NCBI GenBank assembly: GCA_007751475.1
Contig: CP036434.1
Span: forward strand, 7,507,524-7,571,523
Direction: 5' to 3'
DNA from: Saltatorellus ferox
Lineage (GTDB): Bacteria; Planctomycetota; UBA1135; GCA-002686595
DNA: 64,000 nt
Under the pieces are notes generated by a model. The model was not told the DNA's origin, made no database searches, and saw only the letters and a program-made list of their open reading frames with translations. This document shows, in pieces, positions 18,358 to 28,442 of the stretch (position 1 is its first letter; each line of letters starts with the position of its first letter). Position numbers and translations under genes: made by a program.

Positions 18358-20133
18358 CTATTTCTCGGCCCTTGCCCTTTCGAAGGTCTCTTCCTCGAGG
18401 GAGATCGTCGTCGCCTTGCGAGGCCTGTCATCGAGCCGCATGCGCGCCGCTTCCTGGCCCTTCCGCCAGTCGTAGCTGACGAGTTCGGTGTCGCTGACGG
18501 GCATCCACCAGGTCGGCGGCGACCTGACGGGGCCCTCACTGGTGTAGCCCTTGGATGTGGCGGTGACGTACTCCGCCTGATCCAGCACGAGCATCGCCAC
18601 CCGGCCTTCCTTCAGGGTGGAGTAGCCGAAGAGCGAGCCGGTCGCGTGCTTCAACTCGAACCGCACGCTCACGAAGCCGTTGTCCTGCTCGTGAACCGCG
18701 AAGGGAAGGAACTCCAGCAGCTCCCCATGCTTCGCGACGTGGGCTGGCCAAACGGTCTTGATGAGCCGCTCGGGCCAATCGGGCCACTCCGTCGTCACGC
18801 TCGAACGAACGCCCTCGAGATTCCCGGCCTGGAGGAACGAGATGAACTCCTTCATCCGTGCTACGTGGGGATCGGCATCGAGTCCCCCTTCTTCCGTCCG
18901 GGTCACCAGGAGACCGGCGGAACCCGGCTCCACCTCCAGGACGGAACCCTGTGCGCTCGTCCAGGTTCCCCTCAGCGCCTCGAGGTCCTTCGCTTTCCAG
19001 ACCGCGCGTTCCGGGGGGGCCGCATGGGGCAGCTCCTGCCCCAGTGCGAGCGCCTCGAGGTTCCAGGTCACCTTGTAGGTCTCGGTCGGGCCGAAGTTCG
19101 ACAGAACGATCACGTCGACCTTCTTGTCGACAAGCGAAGTGAGGTACACGTGGAACCCCCGCACATCGCCGCCGTGCACACGCCTCAGGCCGGTCTCCAT
19201 GGAATACGCGATCCCCCAGCCCAATCCGTGGTTCGCGCTCGCACGGGTCTGCATGAGCTTGGCCGTCCCCTGCTTCACGATCCGACCGCTATCGAAGGCA
19301 TCGACGAATCGCAGAAGGTCCTCCGCGTGGGTCACGATGCCTCCCATGCCGCGGTAGTGCCAGCCGGTGCCACCGTAGGGAGGCTCGGTCGCGAGCCGCG
19401 ATTCTTTACCTGCCTCGTAGCCGCGCGCCACCTCCTTCTCTGGGACGTCCTCGCCGATGAAGCCGCTGGACTTCATCTTCGCGGGGCGAAAGACCCGCTT
19501 TCGGACGCTCTCCTCGAACGAGTTCCCGTCGACGGTCTCGACGATGCCGGCGAGCAGCGCGTAGCCGCCGTTCCAGTAGTCCTCGCGGGTTCCTGGAGCA
19601 TGGACCGGGGGCTCGCGCAGGTAGTCGGCGACGGCGATCGCCAGGTCGTCTCCCCGGCCGCCTCCTGCGGATCGAGGCATGCCGGACTCGTGGGACAGAA
19701 GGTGCGAGACGGTGATCGCCTTCGCGTGATCGGGAACGCCAGGAAGGTAGTCGGCGATCGACGCATCGAGGTCCACCTTCCCCTCGTCGACGAGGCCCAT
19801 GATGGCCGTGGCCGTGAGCGGCTTGGTCAACGACGCGATCTCGAAGCGCGTGTCCTTCTCCAGCGCGCGACCGGTCTCGCGGTCGGCAAGGCCGTGGGCC
19901 TCGTGGTAAAGAACCTTCCCCTGGTGCCGCACGAGAACGACTCCGGACCAGCCGAGCGCTTCGCAGCCCGCCATGTACTCCGCGATCGCGCGCTTCGGAT
20001 CCTCTGCGATCGCCGTGGCGCCTGACCCGCGGGCCGAGGCAGCACTGCGAGCGGAGATCGAGGCGATGGCGAGACAGACACCGACGGTGGCGAGCCGTCG
20101 TCGCAGGTGGGTGGTGGCGTGAGCAGTGGTCAT
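18358..20133 (-). CDS. Secreted serine beta-lactamase-like hydrolase (class C / esterase / D-aminopeptidase fold)
   Basis: A 591-residue protein with an N-terminal hydrophobic signal segment (about residues 13-33). The beta-lactamase fold has its three active-site motifs: Ser101-Leu-Thr-Lys104 (SxxK), Tyr186-Trp-Asn188 (YxN) and His320-Gly-Gly322 in place of KTG. The HGG variant is common in esterase- or peptidase-type members rather than true antibiotic-hydrolysing enzymes. Residues about 380-590 form an extra C-terminal region with two beta-rich halves, as in many environmental members. Substrate is unknown; resistance to beta-lactams should not be assumed. Confidence 0.88.
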   Translation of the reverse strand: MTTAHATTHLRRRLATVGVCLAIASISARSAASARGSGATAIAEDPKRAIAEYMAGCEALGWSGVVLVRHQGKVLYHEAHGLADRETGRALEKDTRFEIASLTKPLTATAIMGLVDEGKVDLDASIADYLPGVPDHAKAITVSHLLSHESGMPRSAGGGRGDDLAIAVADYLREPPVHAPGTREDYWNGGYALLAGIVETVDGNSFEESVRKRVFRPAKMKSSGFIGEDVPEKEVARGYEAGKESRLATEPPYGGTGWHYRGMGGIVTHAEDLLRFVDAFDSGRIVKQGTAKLMQTRASANHGLGWGIAYSMETGLRRVHGGDVRGFHVYLTSLVDKKVDVIVLSNFGPTETYKVTWNLEALALGQELPHAAPPERAVWKAKDLEALRGTWTSAQGSVLEVEPGSAGLLVTRTEEGGLDADPHVARMKEFISFLQAGNLEGVRSSVTTEWPDWPERLIKTVWPAHVAKHGELLEFLPFAVHEQDNGFVSVRFELKHATGSLFGYSTLKEGRVAMLVLDQAEYVTATSKGYTSEGPVRSPPTWWMPVSDTELVSYDWRKGQEAARMRLDDRPRKATTISLEEETFERARAEK

Positions 20134-20213
20134 GGTTCGATTAGAAGACCATTCCCGAAGACCCGGGCCGATCCGTGTGTTTTTTTGGCCCCACCTTGGA
20201 AAGATGAAGGCCC

Positions 20214-21863
20214 ATGCAGAGCCACCCCGATCGAATCATCCTGAGCGCCGACGCCATGCGGCGTGCCGACCGCCGCACCATCGACGAGTTCGGCCTCGCC
20301 TCCTTCACCCTGATGGAGACGGCTGCGCGGGGCGTGGCCGACGAGATCGAGCGGCGCATGGCGGACCTCGCCGAGCGTGCGGTCCTCGTGCTCGCGGGTC
20401 CGGGGAACAACGGGGGCGATGGGCTCGCGGTGGCACGGCTCCTGTTCCAGCGCGGCGCGGACGTCTTCGTGCTCTATCACTCAGGGGCGGAGGGCGCGTC
20501 CGCCGAGACCCAGCTCAACCTGGAGCTTCTGCGCCGGATTCCCGAGAGCGAGGAGCGGATGCTCACGCTCCACCGATGGGACGCCGCCGCTGACCTGCAG
20601 ACGCAGATCGACACTGCGCGCGGGGCCATGGCTCCATGGGGCCCCTTCGACCTCGCGGTCGACGCGCTTCTCGGGATCGGTGTGACCGGCGCGCTGCGCG
20701 AGCCGATCGCCTCGATGGCCGAGTTCGCGCTCTCGGCGCGCTCCATCGCGGCGATCGACGTTCCCACCGGCCTCGATACCGACACGGGCGAGCGCCAGGG
20801 AGCCGGCGGCATGCACGCCGACTTCACCGTGACCATGGCGGCCACCAAGCCGTGTCACTGGTTCGGCGCGGGCCCCAAGAGCTGCGGAGACGTCACCGTC
20901 GTCGACATCGGCCTTCCGGCTCATCTCATGGAGGCCGCGATGCAGGAGCCGGGCTCGGCGCGCGTCGCCGGCGCTGCCACCGTCGCGAGGTTCCTCAGGA
21001 GCGCTTCGCGCGGTGAGCACAAATTCGCCGTCGGTCAAGCCGCGGTCGTCGCGGGGTCGAATCGCTACAGCGGCGCCCTGATCCTTGCCTCGAAGGCGGC
21101 CGCCCGCGTTGGAGCCGGCTACGTCGTCTGCGCGAGCACCGAGCGCGCGGCCGCCGCGCTCGACGCTCAGCTCCCCGAGGTCGTCGCGCTCTCGTTCCGC
21201 GCCACGGAGAGCGGAACGCTGCCCGCGGCCGCCGCCGCACCGATCCTCGCCGAGTTCGGATCCTGCCGCGCCTGCCTCGTCGGACCGGGCCTCGGCTACG
21301 CCAAGGACGACGGCGCACGCGACGAGATCCGCGGCCTCGTGGGCCAGCTCGTCCGGGAGATGCAGGCGCCCCTCGTCATCGACGCGGATGGACTCAACGC
21401 CCTCGATCGCCCGGAAGCCCTGCGAGCCGTGCTCGAGCGACAGGGCGCGACCGTCCTCACGCCCCACCCGGGCGAGTTCGGCCGGCTGGTCGAAGCGTCA
21501 GGCCAGAGGGTACCGACGGACCCCGCCCACGACCGCCCGACCTGGCTGGCTTCCACGTGGGCCCGCCGTTTCGGCGTCGTCCTCGTCCTCAAGGGCTCGC
21601 CGACGGTCATCGCGGGCCCCGACGGCACCACGTTCGTCGCCCCCGATACGAGCCGCGCCCTTGCGACGGCAGGCAGCGGGGACGTGCTGGCAGGCATGAT
21701 CACGGGACTCATCGCCCAGGGTCTCGACCCGCTCGAGGCCGCGGTCGCCGCCGTCCACCTGGGACTGGACGCTGCGACCGACTACGCCGCAGAGCACTCG
21801 GCCGCGTCCTGCCAGGCCACGGACCTCATCGAGCGAATCGCAACGGCGCTGCATCGGTATTGA
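20214..21863 (+). CDS. nnr: Bifunctional NAD(P)HX epimerase/ADP-dependent dehydratase
   Basis: A 549-residue fusion that repairs hydrated NADH and NADPH. The N-terminal YjeF_N epimerase domain (about 1-230) has the loop VLVLAGPGNNGGDGLAVARL and a conserved AIDVPTGLDTDTG segment. The C-terminal carbohydrate-kinase-like domain (about 245-545) performs ADP-dependent dehydration, with LVGPGLG, LTPHPGEFGRL and GSGDVLAGMITGLIAQG motifs, including the catalytic Asp of GSGD. Length is normal for the family. It is divergent from the serine hydrolase gene with an 80-nt gap, and the next gene follows after 134 nt. Confidence 0.95.
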   Translation: MQSHPDRIILSADAMRRADRRTIDEFGLASFTLMETAARGVADEIERRMADLAERAVLVLAGPGNNGGDGLAVARLLFQRGADVFVLYHSGAEGASAETQLNLELLRRIPESEERMLTLHRWDAAADLQTQIDTARGAMAPWGPFDLAVDALLGIGVTGALREPIASMAEFALSARSIAAIDVPTGLDTDTGERQGAGGMHADFTVTMAATKPCHWFGAGPKSCGDVTVVDIGLPAHLMEAAMQEPGSARVAGAATVARFLRSASRGEHKFAVGQAAVVAGSNRYSGALILASKAAARVGAGYVVCASTERAAAALDAQLPEVVALSFRATESGTLPAAAAAPILAEFGSCRACLVGPGLGYAKDDGARDEIRGLVGQLVREMQAPLVIDADGLNALDRPEALRAVLERQGATVLTPHPGEFGRLVEASGQRVPTDPAHDRPTWLASTWARRFGVVLVLKGSPTVIAGPDGTTFVAPDTSRALATAGSGDVLAGMITGLIAQGLDPLEAAVAAVHLGLDAATDYAAEHSAASCQATDLIERIATALHRY

Positions 21864-21997
21864 GCCCTCGGATCCCGCTGCGCAGACGTCGCAGGTGACG
21901 GCGGAGTCTTCGCGCTCTCGATCGAAGTCGCAAAGCGGCTGCCAGGATGTGCTCCATGCTGTGAGGTGTTGCCCGATCGCTTAGTCTGGACAGGACC

Positions 21998-23428
21998 ATG
22001 CCAAGTCCCATGCTGTACCTGTTCGCCTCTTCCCTTTCGATCTTCCTCGCCGCCGGAGCCCTGGGTGGCGCCGCTCCGGCCTCTCCTCCACAGGACAAGC
22101 TGGAGATACCCGAGTTCGAACTCGAACTCGACTTCAGCGACCTCTCGAAGCTGGAGGGAGGGCTGCAGCGTTCCGGTCAAACCCGTGGACAGTGGACCGC
22201 GGAGTACGACGGGACCCCCATCTCTTTCAGCCTCGCAGCGCTCCTCGTGTCCGACGGCTTCGACCTCGAGGGCCCGGGTGAGATTGCGCAGATCGTGGGC
22301 AACTCCCGCGGCAATGCGCGTCGCGCGAAGGGGGGATCCTACGACTTTCAGCGATCGAAGCCGCTGATCGGCGACTTCGGTCGTGTGCCCTACGGCTGGC
22401 TCGCGGCCCACGACACCAACACCGGCACGGATATCGATGGCTACGACATCCTCGTGGGCGGAGTGACGAGCGCCGGCGCGTACTTCCTGGACATGCACAT
22501 CAAGAAGCGCTTCACCGACAAGGAGTGGGCAGCCTTCGAAAAGTGGGCCGGCAAGGCGATTCACTACACGGGCGAGGTGATCGATCCAGAGTGGCCCGAG
22601 GAGGAGGCCGAGGCGCGCTGGAAGAAGTCGATGCCCGAGAGCGTCGAGGGCAACGGCAACAATCAGATCCTTCGGACGGACCACTACATCATCTTCACCA
22701 ACGTCGGAAAGAGCACGGCTCGTGCGTTCGGCAAGCAGGTGGACGAGAACTACGAGAAGGTGCGCACGGTCTATCCGTTCGAGGACCTGCCGGGGCAGAA
22801 GCTCCTGCCGATCTTCTACTTCCTGAACAAGTCCCAGTACATCGACTGGTGCGTCATCAACCTGGAATGGACCAAGGCACAGGCGGAACTTTCGGCCGGA
22901 GTGGCGTCAGGGGACGCGTACGCGACGTACCAGCAGTCGACCATCGCCCCCGTCCACATCCACGAGCAGACGCATCAGATCTTCCGCAACCGCCTGCACC
23001 TGTCGGGGGGTGGCTCCTGGTTCCAGGAAGGGGTGGCCGAGTACATCAGCGTGCAGCAGTCCGAGCTGAACGAGGTCAAGCAGTTCGCCAAGCAAGGAAC
23101 GACGCAGCCGCTCGCGGAGCTGATGACGGTCCCCAGCCTCCTGATGTCCGCTGGCGACGCGACCCGCAAGAAGGGCGGCAGCGTGGCGGGTGGCGCTTAC
23201 ACCCAGGCCGCTTCCCTCATCGAGTTCGTGAAGCACTCGAAGTTCGGGAAGGACAAGTTCCTCGAATGGATCGACGCCATGGGCCGCGTGGGACGCGGCG
23301 ACCTCCCCGCGATCAAGCGCGGCATCACGCGCATCTACGGCGTGACGCTGGAGGAGTTCGAGGCGGAGTACCTCGACTACTGGCAGAACCGGAAGAAGGT
23401 CCGGGACTGGCACGGCCCGTCGAAGTAG
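21998..23428 (+). CDS. Secreted gluzincin-type metallopeptidase-like protein (DUF1570-like)
   Basis: 476 residues with an N-terminal signal peptide. The C-terminal half carries a zinc-binding HExxH motif, His322-Glu-Gln-Thr-His326, followed 17 residues later by Glu344 in WFQEGVAEYI, the layout of gluzincin peptidases and of DUF1570 proteins found in many planctomycetes. The segment TDHYIIFTNVGK before it is also typical of that family. The N-terminal ~200 residues are a beta-rich region of unknown role. An extracytoplasmic protease role is likely, but the substrate is unknown. Confidence 0.8.
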   Translation: MPSPMLYLFASSLSIFLAAGALGGAAPASPPQDKLEIPEFELELDFSDLSKLEGGLQRSGQTRGQWTAEYDGTPISFSLAALLVSDGFDLEGPGEIAQIVGNSRGNARRAKGGSYDFQRSKPLIGDFGRVPYGWLAAHDTNTGTDIDGYDILVGGVTSAGAYFLDMHIKKRFTDKEWAAFEKWAGKAIHYTGEVIDPEWPEEEAEARWKKSMPESVEGNGNNQILRTDHYIIFTNVGKSTARAFGKQVDENYEKVRTVYPFEDLPGQKLLPIFYFLNKSQYIDWCVINLEWTKAQAELSAGVASGDAYATYQQSTIAPVHIHEQTHQIFRNRLHLSGGGSWFQEGVAEYISVQQSELNEVKQFAKQGTTQPLAELMTVPSLLMSAGDATRKKGGSVAGGAYTQAASLIEFVKHSKFGKDKFLEWIDAMGRVGRGDLPAIKRGITRIYGVTLEEFEAEYLDYWQNRKKVRDWHGPSK

Positions 23429-23499
23429 TCAGCTCCGACTCACGGGGCATCCATCCGGCTTGCGGCAAGGAGCCCTGAACGCAGCAGCTCCGCCAGACG

Positions 23500-25212
23500 T
23501 CAACGCCAGGGAACACGGAGACCGTCCGTGAAGTTGGCGTTCGGCGCACCGTTGACGAGGTCGCGGTGCCAGAGCTGAAAGAGCCAGGTTTCGCCCGCGA
23601 CGGCGCTGACCGTAGGCCCGAGGGCGGTCGGTAGGGCCTGTGGGTCGATCGGCACGGTGACAGAGCCGCCCGCATCAACCTGGAAGACAGTACCACGCCC
23701 CGTGGGCGTCCCCAGGCAGAGTGTCCCGACGTATCCGCCGACCATGGGCACGGACGTTTCCACCTGGCTGGCGGCAAGAAGGCCGAAGGACGTGGGCGGC
23801 AGGGTGCCCTGGACGATCAAGGAGAAGTCGTTCGCCGTGATCTCCGTCGTGCCTACCCAGTCGAGATGCCCGATCTGTCCTGTCGAGTTGGGGACGGCCT
23901 GGCAGAAGTTCTCGGGGAGCGCGAACTGTGACCAGCGCTCGACCGAGTCCGGGGTATTCAGAACGATGTCGCCCCCCGGAGCCACGGCGATCGAGTTGCC
24001 GAATCCGCCAGAGCAGAGCGAGTGGAGCGTCCACTGCAGGGTCCCGGATGCGTCGTACTTGATCGCGACGGTATCCACGTCGGAGAGCGTCGTCGTACAC
24101 GGTGCGCTAGCGGGCAATGCAAATCCCGCGACGTAGACCGAGCCAGAACTGTCCGTGGTGATCGCGCGGGCGCGCTGATCGTTCGCGGCGATCCCTTCAT
24201 AATCCCTCGCCCAGAGGAGCGTCCCGGTCGGGTCGACCTTGACGGTGGCCCACTGCAGGTAAAGTCCGCTGCCCTGCCCTTGGCCCGTCGCGACGATGTT
24301 GCCTGCAACGTCCAGGGTCACTCGATGGTACGAGTCGAAGGAGCCCCCGGGTCCGTTGCGTGACATGGTCCACTCGCGGCTGCCGGTCGGGCCGTACTTG
24401 ACGACGACACCCGCACCGTTCGCCGACCCGCACACGTAGGCTGCGCCGGTCGCGTCGAAGGTGATGTCCTGGCCGCCCAGAAGGCCCCCGGCGTAGCGAT
24501 CCGACCAGATAAGCGCCCCCTGGGAGTCGTAGCAGCGACTGTAGAAGTCGAGGTCCTGGATGCCAGCGGTGTAGGCCACGCGACCATCAGGCGCGACGGC
24601 GAGCGCGTTGAGCCGCGTGGGCACACCGGTCACCGGTGTCACTCCCCGCGACCAGAGGAGATTTCCCGCCGGGTCGAGCTTGGTCACCTCGAACAGAGAG
24701 CCCGACGTATCGCCCGTGCCGAGGAGATAGACGTTGCCTGTCGCGTCGACCTCGACACGAATCGAGGTGTACCCGAAGCCGGATCCTGCGCGCACATGCT
24801 CCCACAGCACGTTGCCCGCGGGATCGTATTTGATCGTCACGCTCTGGAAGTTGGCGCTCTGGGCCGGTAGCGCGCGACCGGTGACGATCACGTTGTCCTC
24901 TGAATCGACGGTGAGCCAATAGGCCCGCTCGTTCCATCCGCCCGCGGGGCGGTACTCTCGTGTCCAGAGAGGCTGACCATCGGGCCTCAACTTGGTGGTT
25001 TGGAAGATGTGGTGGGATTGCGTCGCCGGCACAAAGAGGTAGGTACCGCTGCAGGCAACCGCGTGACCTGTAGAGTCGACCACCACCCGCTCTGAACTGG
25101 CGAGCGGGAACGCCAGGTCCCGGCTCCAAAGCTGCTGTGGGATGGTCTGCGAGTGACTGATTTGGGCCAGTCCAAGGAGGGCCGTGTGGAAGAGAAGTAG
25201 GTGCGTGCGCAT
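23500..25212 (-). CDS. Secreted SBBP-type beta-propeller protein with the shared C-terminal domain
   Basis: 570 residues with a signal peptide (MRTHLLLFHTALLGLAQISHS). Residues about 30-430 contain about seven repeats of the SBBP type, each with a KYDPAGNVLW- or TKLDPAGNLLWS-like strand pair followed by a DATGNVYLLG- or DSSGSVYVAG-like turn; these build a beta-propeller. The last ~135 residues (NFCQAVPNSTG onwards) are the shared C-terminal domain, ending in WLFQLWHRDLVNG and ANFTDGLRV. Propeller proteins of this kind are usually surface or extracellular; no enzymatic residues are visible. Confidence 0.88.
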   Translation of the reverse strand: MRTHLLLFHTALLGLAQISHSQTIPQQLWSRDLAFPLASSERVVVDSTGHAVACSGTYLFVPATQSHHIFQTTKLRPDGQPLWTREYRPAGGWNERAYWLTVDSEDNVIVTGRALPAQSANFQSVTIKYDPAGNVLWEHVRAGSGFGYTSIRVEVDATGNVYLLGTGDTSGSLFEVTKLDPAGNLLWSRGVTPVTGVPTRLNALAVAPDGRVAYTAGIQDLDFYSRCYDSQGALIWSDRYAGGLLGGQDITFDATGAAYVCGSANGAGVVVKYGPTGSREWTMSRNGPGGSFDSYHRVTLDVAGNIVATGQGQGSGLYLQWATVKVDPTGTLLWARDYEGIAANDQRARAITTDSSGSVYVAGFALPASAPCTTTLSDVDTVAIKYDASGTLQWTLHSLCSGGFGNSIAVAPGGDIVLNTPDSVERWSQFALPENFCQAVPNSTGQIGHLDWVGTTEITANDFSLIVQGTLPPTSFGLLAASQVETSVPMVGGYVGTLCLGTPTGRGTVFQVDAGGSVTVPIDPQALPTALGPTVSAVAGETWLFQLWHRDLVNGAPNANFTDGLRVPWR

Positions 25213-25459
25213 TCCGCTGGTCCGAGCGTGAGGGTGTGAGAGAGTTCAGGGATGGAGACCGAGTCGGACGGGAACCCGGCACCCAAGGGACATGGCGGAT
25301 TTGCAAGTGCCGTGCCGCCCCTTGATCTCTCCCCACGGACTCCAGAGTCCCATGCGTCGGTCCAGGTTCTGGACGGGCCATGCGCTCTACCGGATGCGCG
25401 ATCCCGAGCACACTCGGCTCCCTGGTCGCCGTTGCCGTCTCGCGGTACGGTGACTCCCC

Positions 25460-26110
25460 ATGCAGAGCCTTCTCTTTCCCGAATTCAGTCCGGACGAGCT
25501 GGAGCCAAAGGGGCTTTCGGACTGGACCGACGCCTGGCTCGGCCGATTGCCAGAGCTGGCACCAGGTGACCCTCGGCTCGTGGAGCAGGCGCTCGCCCTC
25601 AGGAGGATCGACACGCCCCTGGGTCCGATGCTGGCGGTCTGCTCCAGCGCCGGGCTCGCGCTGCTCGAGTTCGTGGACAAGGAGCGGATCGAGAAACAGC
25701 TCTATCGAGCGACCAGCGTCCACGGCGGGCCTCTCCTCCGGGCGCCGCGCCGCCGGAATGGGTTCACGATGCTCGATGGGGTCGAGGACCAGGTGCACGC
25801 GTACTTCGCCGGGGAACTTGCCGTCTTCGAACTCCCCCTCGCGCCGGTCGGAACCCCGTTCCAGCGGGCCGTCTGGAAGCAACTCGCGGAGGTTCCCTAC
25901 GGAGCGCAGCGCAGCTACGGCGAGATCGCCCGGGCGGTAGGTCGTCCGACGGCAGCCCGCGCGGTAGGTGCCGCTAACGGGAGGAACCCGATCGCGATCA
26001 TCCAGCCCTGCCATCGGATCGTGGGCTCCGATGGCACCCTGACCGGCTATGCGGGCGGACTGTGGCGCAAGCGGCGTCTGCTGGAACTGGAGACGAACCA
26101 AACGAGGTGA
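25460..26110 (+). CDS. ogt: Methylated-DNA-[protein]-cysteine S-methyltransferase
   Basis: A 216-residue suicide DNA repair protein that moves the alkyl group from O6-alkylguanine to its own cysteine. The active-site IIQPCHRIV places the acceptor at Cys184, the helix-turn-helix is in SYGEIARAVGRPTAARAVGAANGRNP (Arg finger included), and TGYAGGLWRKRRLLELE is the usual C-terminus. The ~45-residue N-terminal extension before LRRIDTPLGPM is longer than in many Ogt proteins. Stands alone between a secreted-protein gene and a lipoprotein gene. Confidence 0.93.
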   Translation: MQSLLFPEFSPDELEPKGLSDWTDAWLGRLPELAPGDPRLVEQALALRRIDTPLGPMLAVCSSAGLALLEFVDKERIEKQLYRATSVHGGPLLRAPRRRNGFTMLDGVEDQVHAYFAGELAVFELPLAPVGTPFQRAVWKQLAEVPYGAQRSYGEIARAVGRPTAARAVGAANGRNPIAIIQPCHRIVGSDGTLTGYAGGLWRKRRLLELETNQTR

Positions 26111-26433
26111 CGGGAGCGCGGAGAGCATCGAATTCTTCGCACAAGCCGCTGCCGCTTCGACGTCAGCCCGCTCGGGCGGCGAGCATCGTGTCCGAGCCCG
26201 GGCCCGGGCCCTTCGTGCCTCCGGTCAAGGTGTGGGCGGCCAGGCAGTCGTCACACTGATTCGCCTCGTAGCCCAGGCTACCCGCCCATGGAGCAGGGAT
26301 CGACCATGGGGCGCCCGCACCGGGGCGAAGTGTGACCTGGGTGCGGTCCGGGCCTACCAGTCAGCCAGAACTCGTTGACTTCCGGATGGTACGCTTCCCC
26401 CGGGTCCTTCCCGACTCGACCAACCATAGACCC
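26111..26433. other. Intergenic region of 323 nt
   Basis: It holds a GC-rich GGGCCCGGGCCC palindrome near 26198-26211 and, presumably, the promoter of the lipoprotein gene. A minus-strand open frame covers most of it and its last part reads like protein (EANQCDDCLAAHTLTGG), but no start codon opens the frame, so I do not call a gene. Confidence 0.5.
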
Positions 26434-28380
26434 ATGAAGATTCGCTCGCGCTCCGCCTGGACCCTTCCGTCCACGGTCCTTCTGCTGCTAGTCGTCGCTG
26501 CCAGCGGTACGGGCTGCGGCAGCTCGGCCGCCCCTTCGCAGGCCCCGCCCGCCGTCGGCCCCATGGGGCTCTCCACCGGTGCCCTCCAGGAGGGCGCGAT
26601 CTGGCAGCTCAATCGGCCGATCGACATCACGCTGGACCGGCCGATTCACTTTCTCTCCGTGACCTCGTCGAGTGTGTCCATCCGAGCGGCACAGAACGGA
26701 GTCCACGCCATGGGAACCTTCGTCCGCGGCCTCGACCCGGCGACCGGAGCCACCGACCTTCACACCGTTCGCTTCCAGCCGGCTTGCCCTGTCGACCCGG
26801 CAGGTGCGCCCGGACTGCTTCCTGCCACCGACTACGTCCTGACGATTCGAGGCACCGACACCTCGTCCTATCCCCTGCGCGCCCAGGACGGCACCCTTCT
26901 GGAGTCCACGACGGAGATCGCGTTCACCACGCCGAGCGGGACGGATCCTGCCACGCTGTTCCACGACAGCAGGCTCGGGCCTCCGCGCGTGGTCTTCCGC
27001 GGCAGGCCCGGGGTGCACCTGGAGGATCCAGAGAGCACCCTCATCGAGCTCGGCCGCTTCGAACCGGCCAGCGTCCTCCTGCGCCAGAACCAGTTCGGTT
27101 TGCTCGAGGTCGACCCCGCTTCCGAGGATCTCGTTCCCTTCGGCCTACCGCTGAATCACCACGTCGCCCCTTCCCACCAGGTCGCGATCGTCGTGCGCTT
27201 CGACCAGCCCGTGTCCTTGGCCCGGCGAAACCTCGAGCGAATCGGTCTCGAGTACCACGACGGAAGCTGGAAGCCGATCACGACTCAGGTGGAGGCCATC
27301 GCCGCGTGCGGCGCCCGCGGCTCCTCCGTGAAAGTCCGACCCGTGGGAACCCTGCCGCCAGGCCGCTTCCTGCGCCTCGTCCTGAAAGCTGGCTTCCAGG
27401 ACCTCGTGGGGCAAGCCCACGCCTCCGACGTGTTCGAATACCTACCACTGACGGGTACCACCGAAGAGAGCGCGATAGGGGCCCGCGTGGACGCCATCAT
27501 CGAGCACTTCACCTTCGGCGGCGACGAGCCGGGTTCCATGGAGGACACCGAATCCGATCTCGGCGCGCCTCGCGGCCACTGGGGCCGCCACATCATCGGG
27601 GGCATCGAAACACCCGATGGCCTCTCCCGGGTCCGTTCGAAGTGGTACCCCGTGGGGCTTGCGGGCGCCGATGGTAGCGCTGTGCCCCAAGCGCCCCGAT
27701 TCTCGTTCTTCGGCACCGCGCCAGACGGCGCGATCCGCACCATCAACGGCGAGGTGCTCCTCGAGGAACCCGTCCTCGGTCCGATCACGCCCGCGGGCTA
27801 TCAACCGTTCGCCCTCGAAGTCGCGCGCCTCGACCTCGTCGAGCCGACCGGCCTCCGGGCGGCCCTCCCCGCTCTCCTCACCGGCGACCGCGCGCGTTCG
27901 ACCCCCGATCCGGCGACTGGCAGCTGGCTCGAATCGCAGATCTTCGGCGTATCGCTCCAAGGCGACATCGCGGCCCTCGGTATGGGATACGGCTGCTACG
28001 CGCCCGGGATCGCCCTCGACTGTGTGCCGTGGGACCTCACGAACCTGGCGTCTGCCACGCCGGCTCGAACCATCGAGATCCACCCGCAGTCCTTCGAGGT
28101 CTACACGCTCGTCGATCGTGACCGGATCTACTTCGACCATCGGATCACGATCACGTTCGACGCGGCCCGCGCTGCCGCCGATGGGCAACCCGATCTGTCG
28201 ACGGCCTACTCGGCATCCAACGGATGGACGCCCGATGTCAACGAGCTCTCGGGAGCTGCGTGGGATTTCCTTCGCTTCGAGGTCCAGTTCGAACTCGACG
28301 TCTCCGGCGACGGCTACCAGCCGTTCGAGCGGGCGCCTGCCATCGACTTCATCAAGATCCCCGTGGACTTCCGCCCGTAG
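26434..28380 (+). CDS. Probable lipoprotein with Ig-like N-terminal region, function unknown
   Basis: 648 residues from the ATG at 26434, chosen because it opens a signal sequence (MKIRSRSAWTLPSTVLLLLVVAAS) ending at a Cys in SGTGCGSS, an imperfect lipobox; the frame is open from 26332 but the extra 34 residues are not convincing. The N-terminal ~180 residues resemble a bacterial Ig-like or SbsA-type domain (PIDITLDRPIHFLSVTSSS, TDYVLTIRG). The rest is beta-rich with no known motif. Planctomycetes carry many such large lipoproteins. A hairpin terminator follows. Confidence 0.75.
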   Translation: MKIRSRSAWTLPSTVLLLLVVAASGTGCGSSAAPSQAPPAVGPMGLSTGALQEGAIWQLNRPIDITLDRPIHFLSVTSSSVSIRAAQNGVHAMGTFVRGLDPATGATDLHTVRFQPACPVDPAGAPGLLPATDYVLTIRGTDTSSYPLRAQDGTLLESTTEIAFTTPSGTDPATLFHDSRLGPPRVVFRGRPGVHLEDPESTLIELGRFEPASVLLRQNQFGLLEVDPASEDLVPFGLPLNHHVAPSHQVAIVVRFDQPVSLARRNLERIGLEYHDGSWKPITTQVEAIAACGARGSSVKVRPVGTLPPGRFLRLVLKAGFQDLVGQAHASDVFEYLPLTGTTEESAIGARVDAIIEHFTFGGDEPGSMEDTESDLGAPRGHWGRHIIGGIETPDGLSRVRSKWYPVGLAGADGSAVPQAPRFSFFGTAPDGAIRTINGEVLLEEPVLGPITPAGYQPFALEVARLDLVEPTGLRAALPALLTGDRARSTPDPATGSWLESQIFGVSLQGDIAALGMGYGCYAPGIALDCVPWDLTNLASATPARTIEIHPQSFEVYTLVDRDRIYFDHRITITFDAARAAADGQPDLSTAYSASNGWTPDVNELSGAAWDFLRFEVQFELDVSGDGYQPFERAPAIDFIKIPVDFRP

Positions 28381-28386
28381 GCTTCA

Positions 28387-28414
28387 ACGCGCATCCGCTC
28401 GAGTGGATGCGCGT
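28387..28414. terminator. Bidirectional hairpin between convergent genes
   Basis: A perfect 10-bp stem ACGCGCATCC / GGATGCGCGT with an 8-nt loop fills the 62-nt gap between two convergent genes. There is no clear T-tract on either strand, so termination could also depend on other factors. Confidence 0.6.
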
Positions 28415-28442
28415 CCCACACGGGGCATTCGGGGCCTGCCGC

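Noticed and set aside
26150..26345. Minus-strand frame ending in NQCDDCLAAHTLTGG
   Set aside because: No start codon opens it and it has no recognised fold, so it is not called as a gene.
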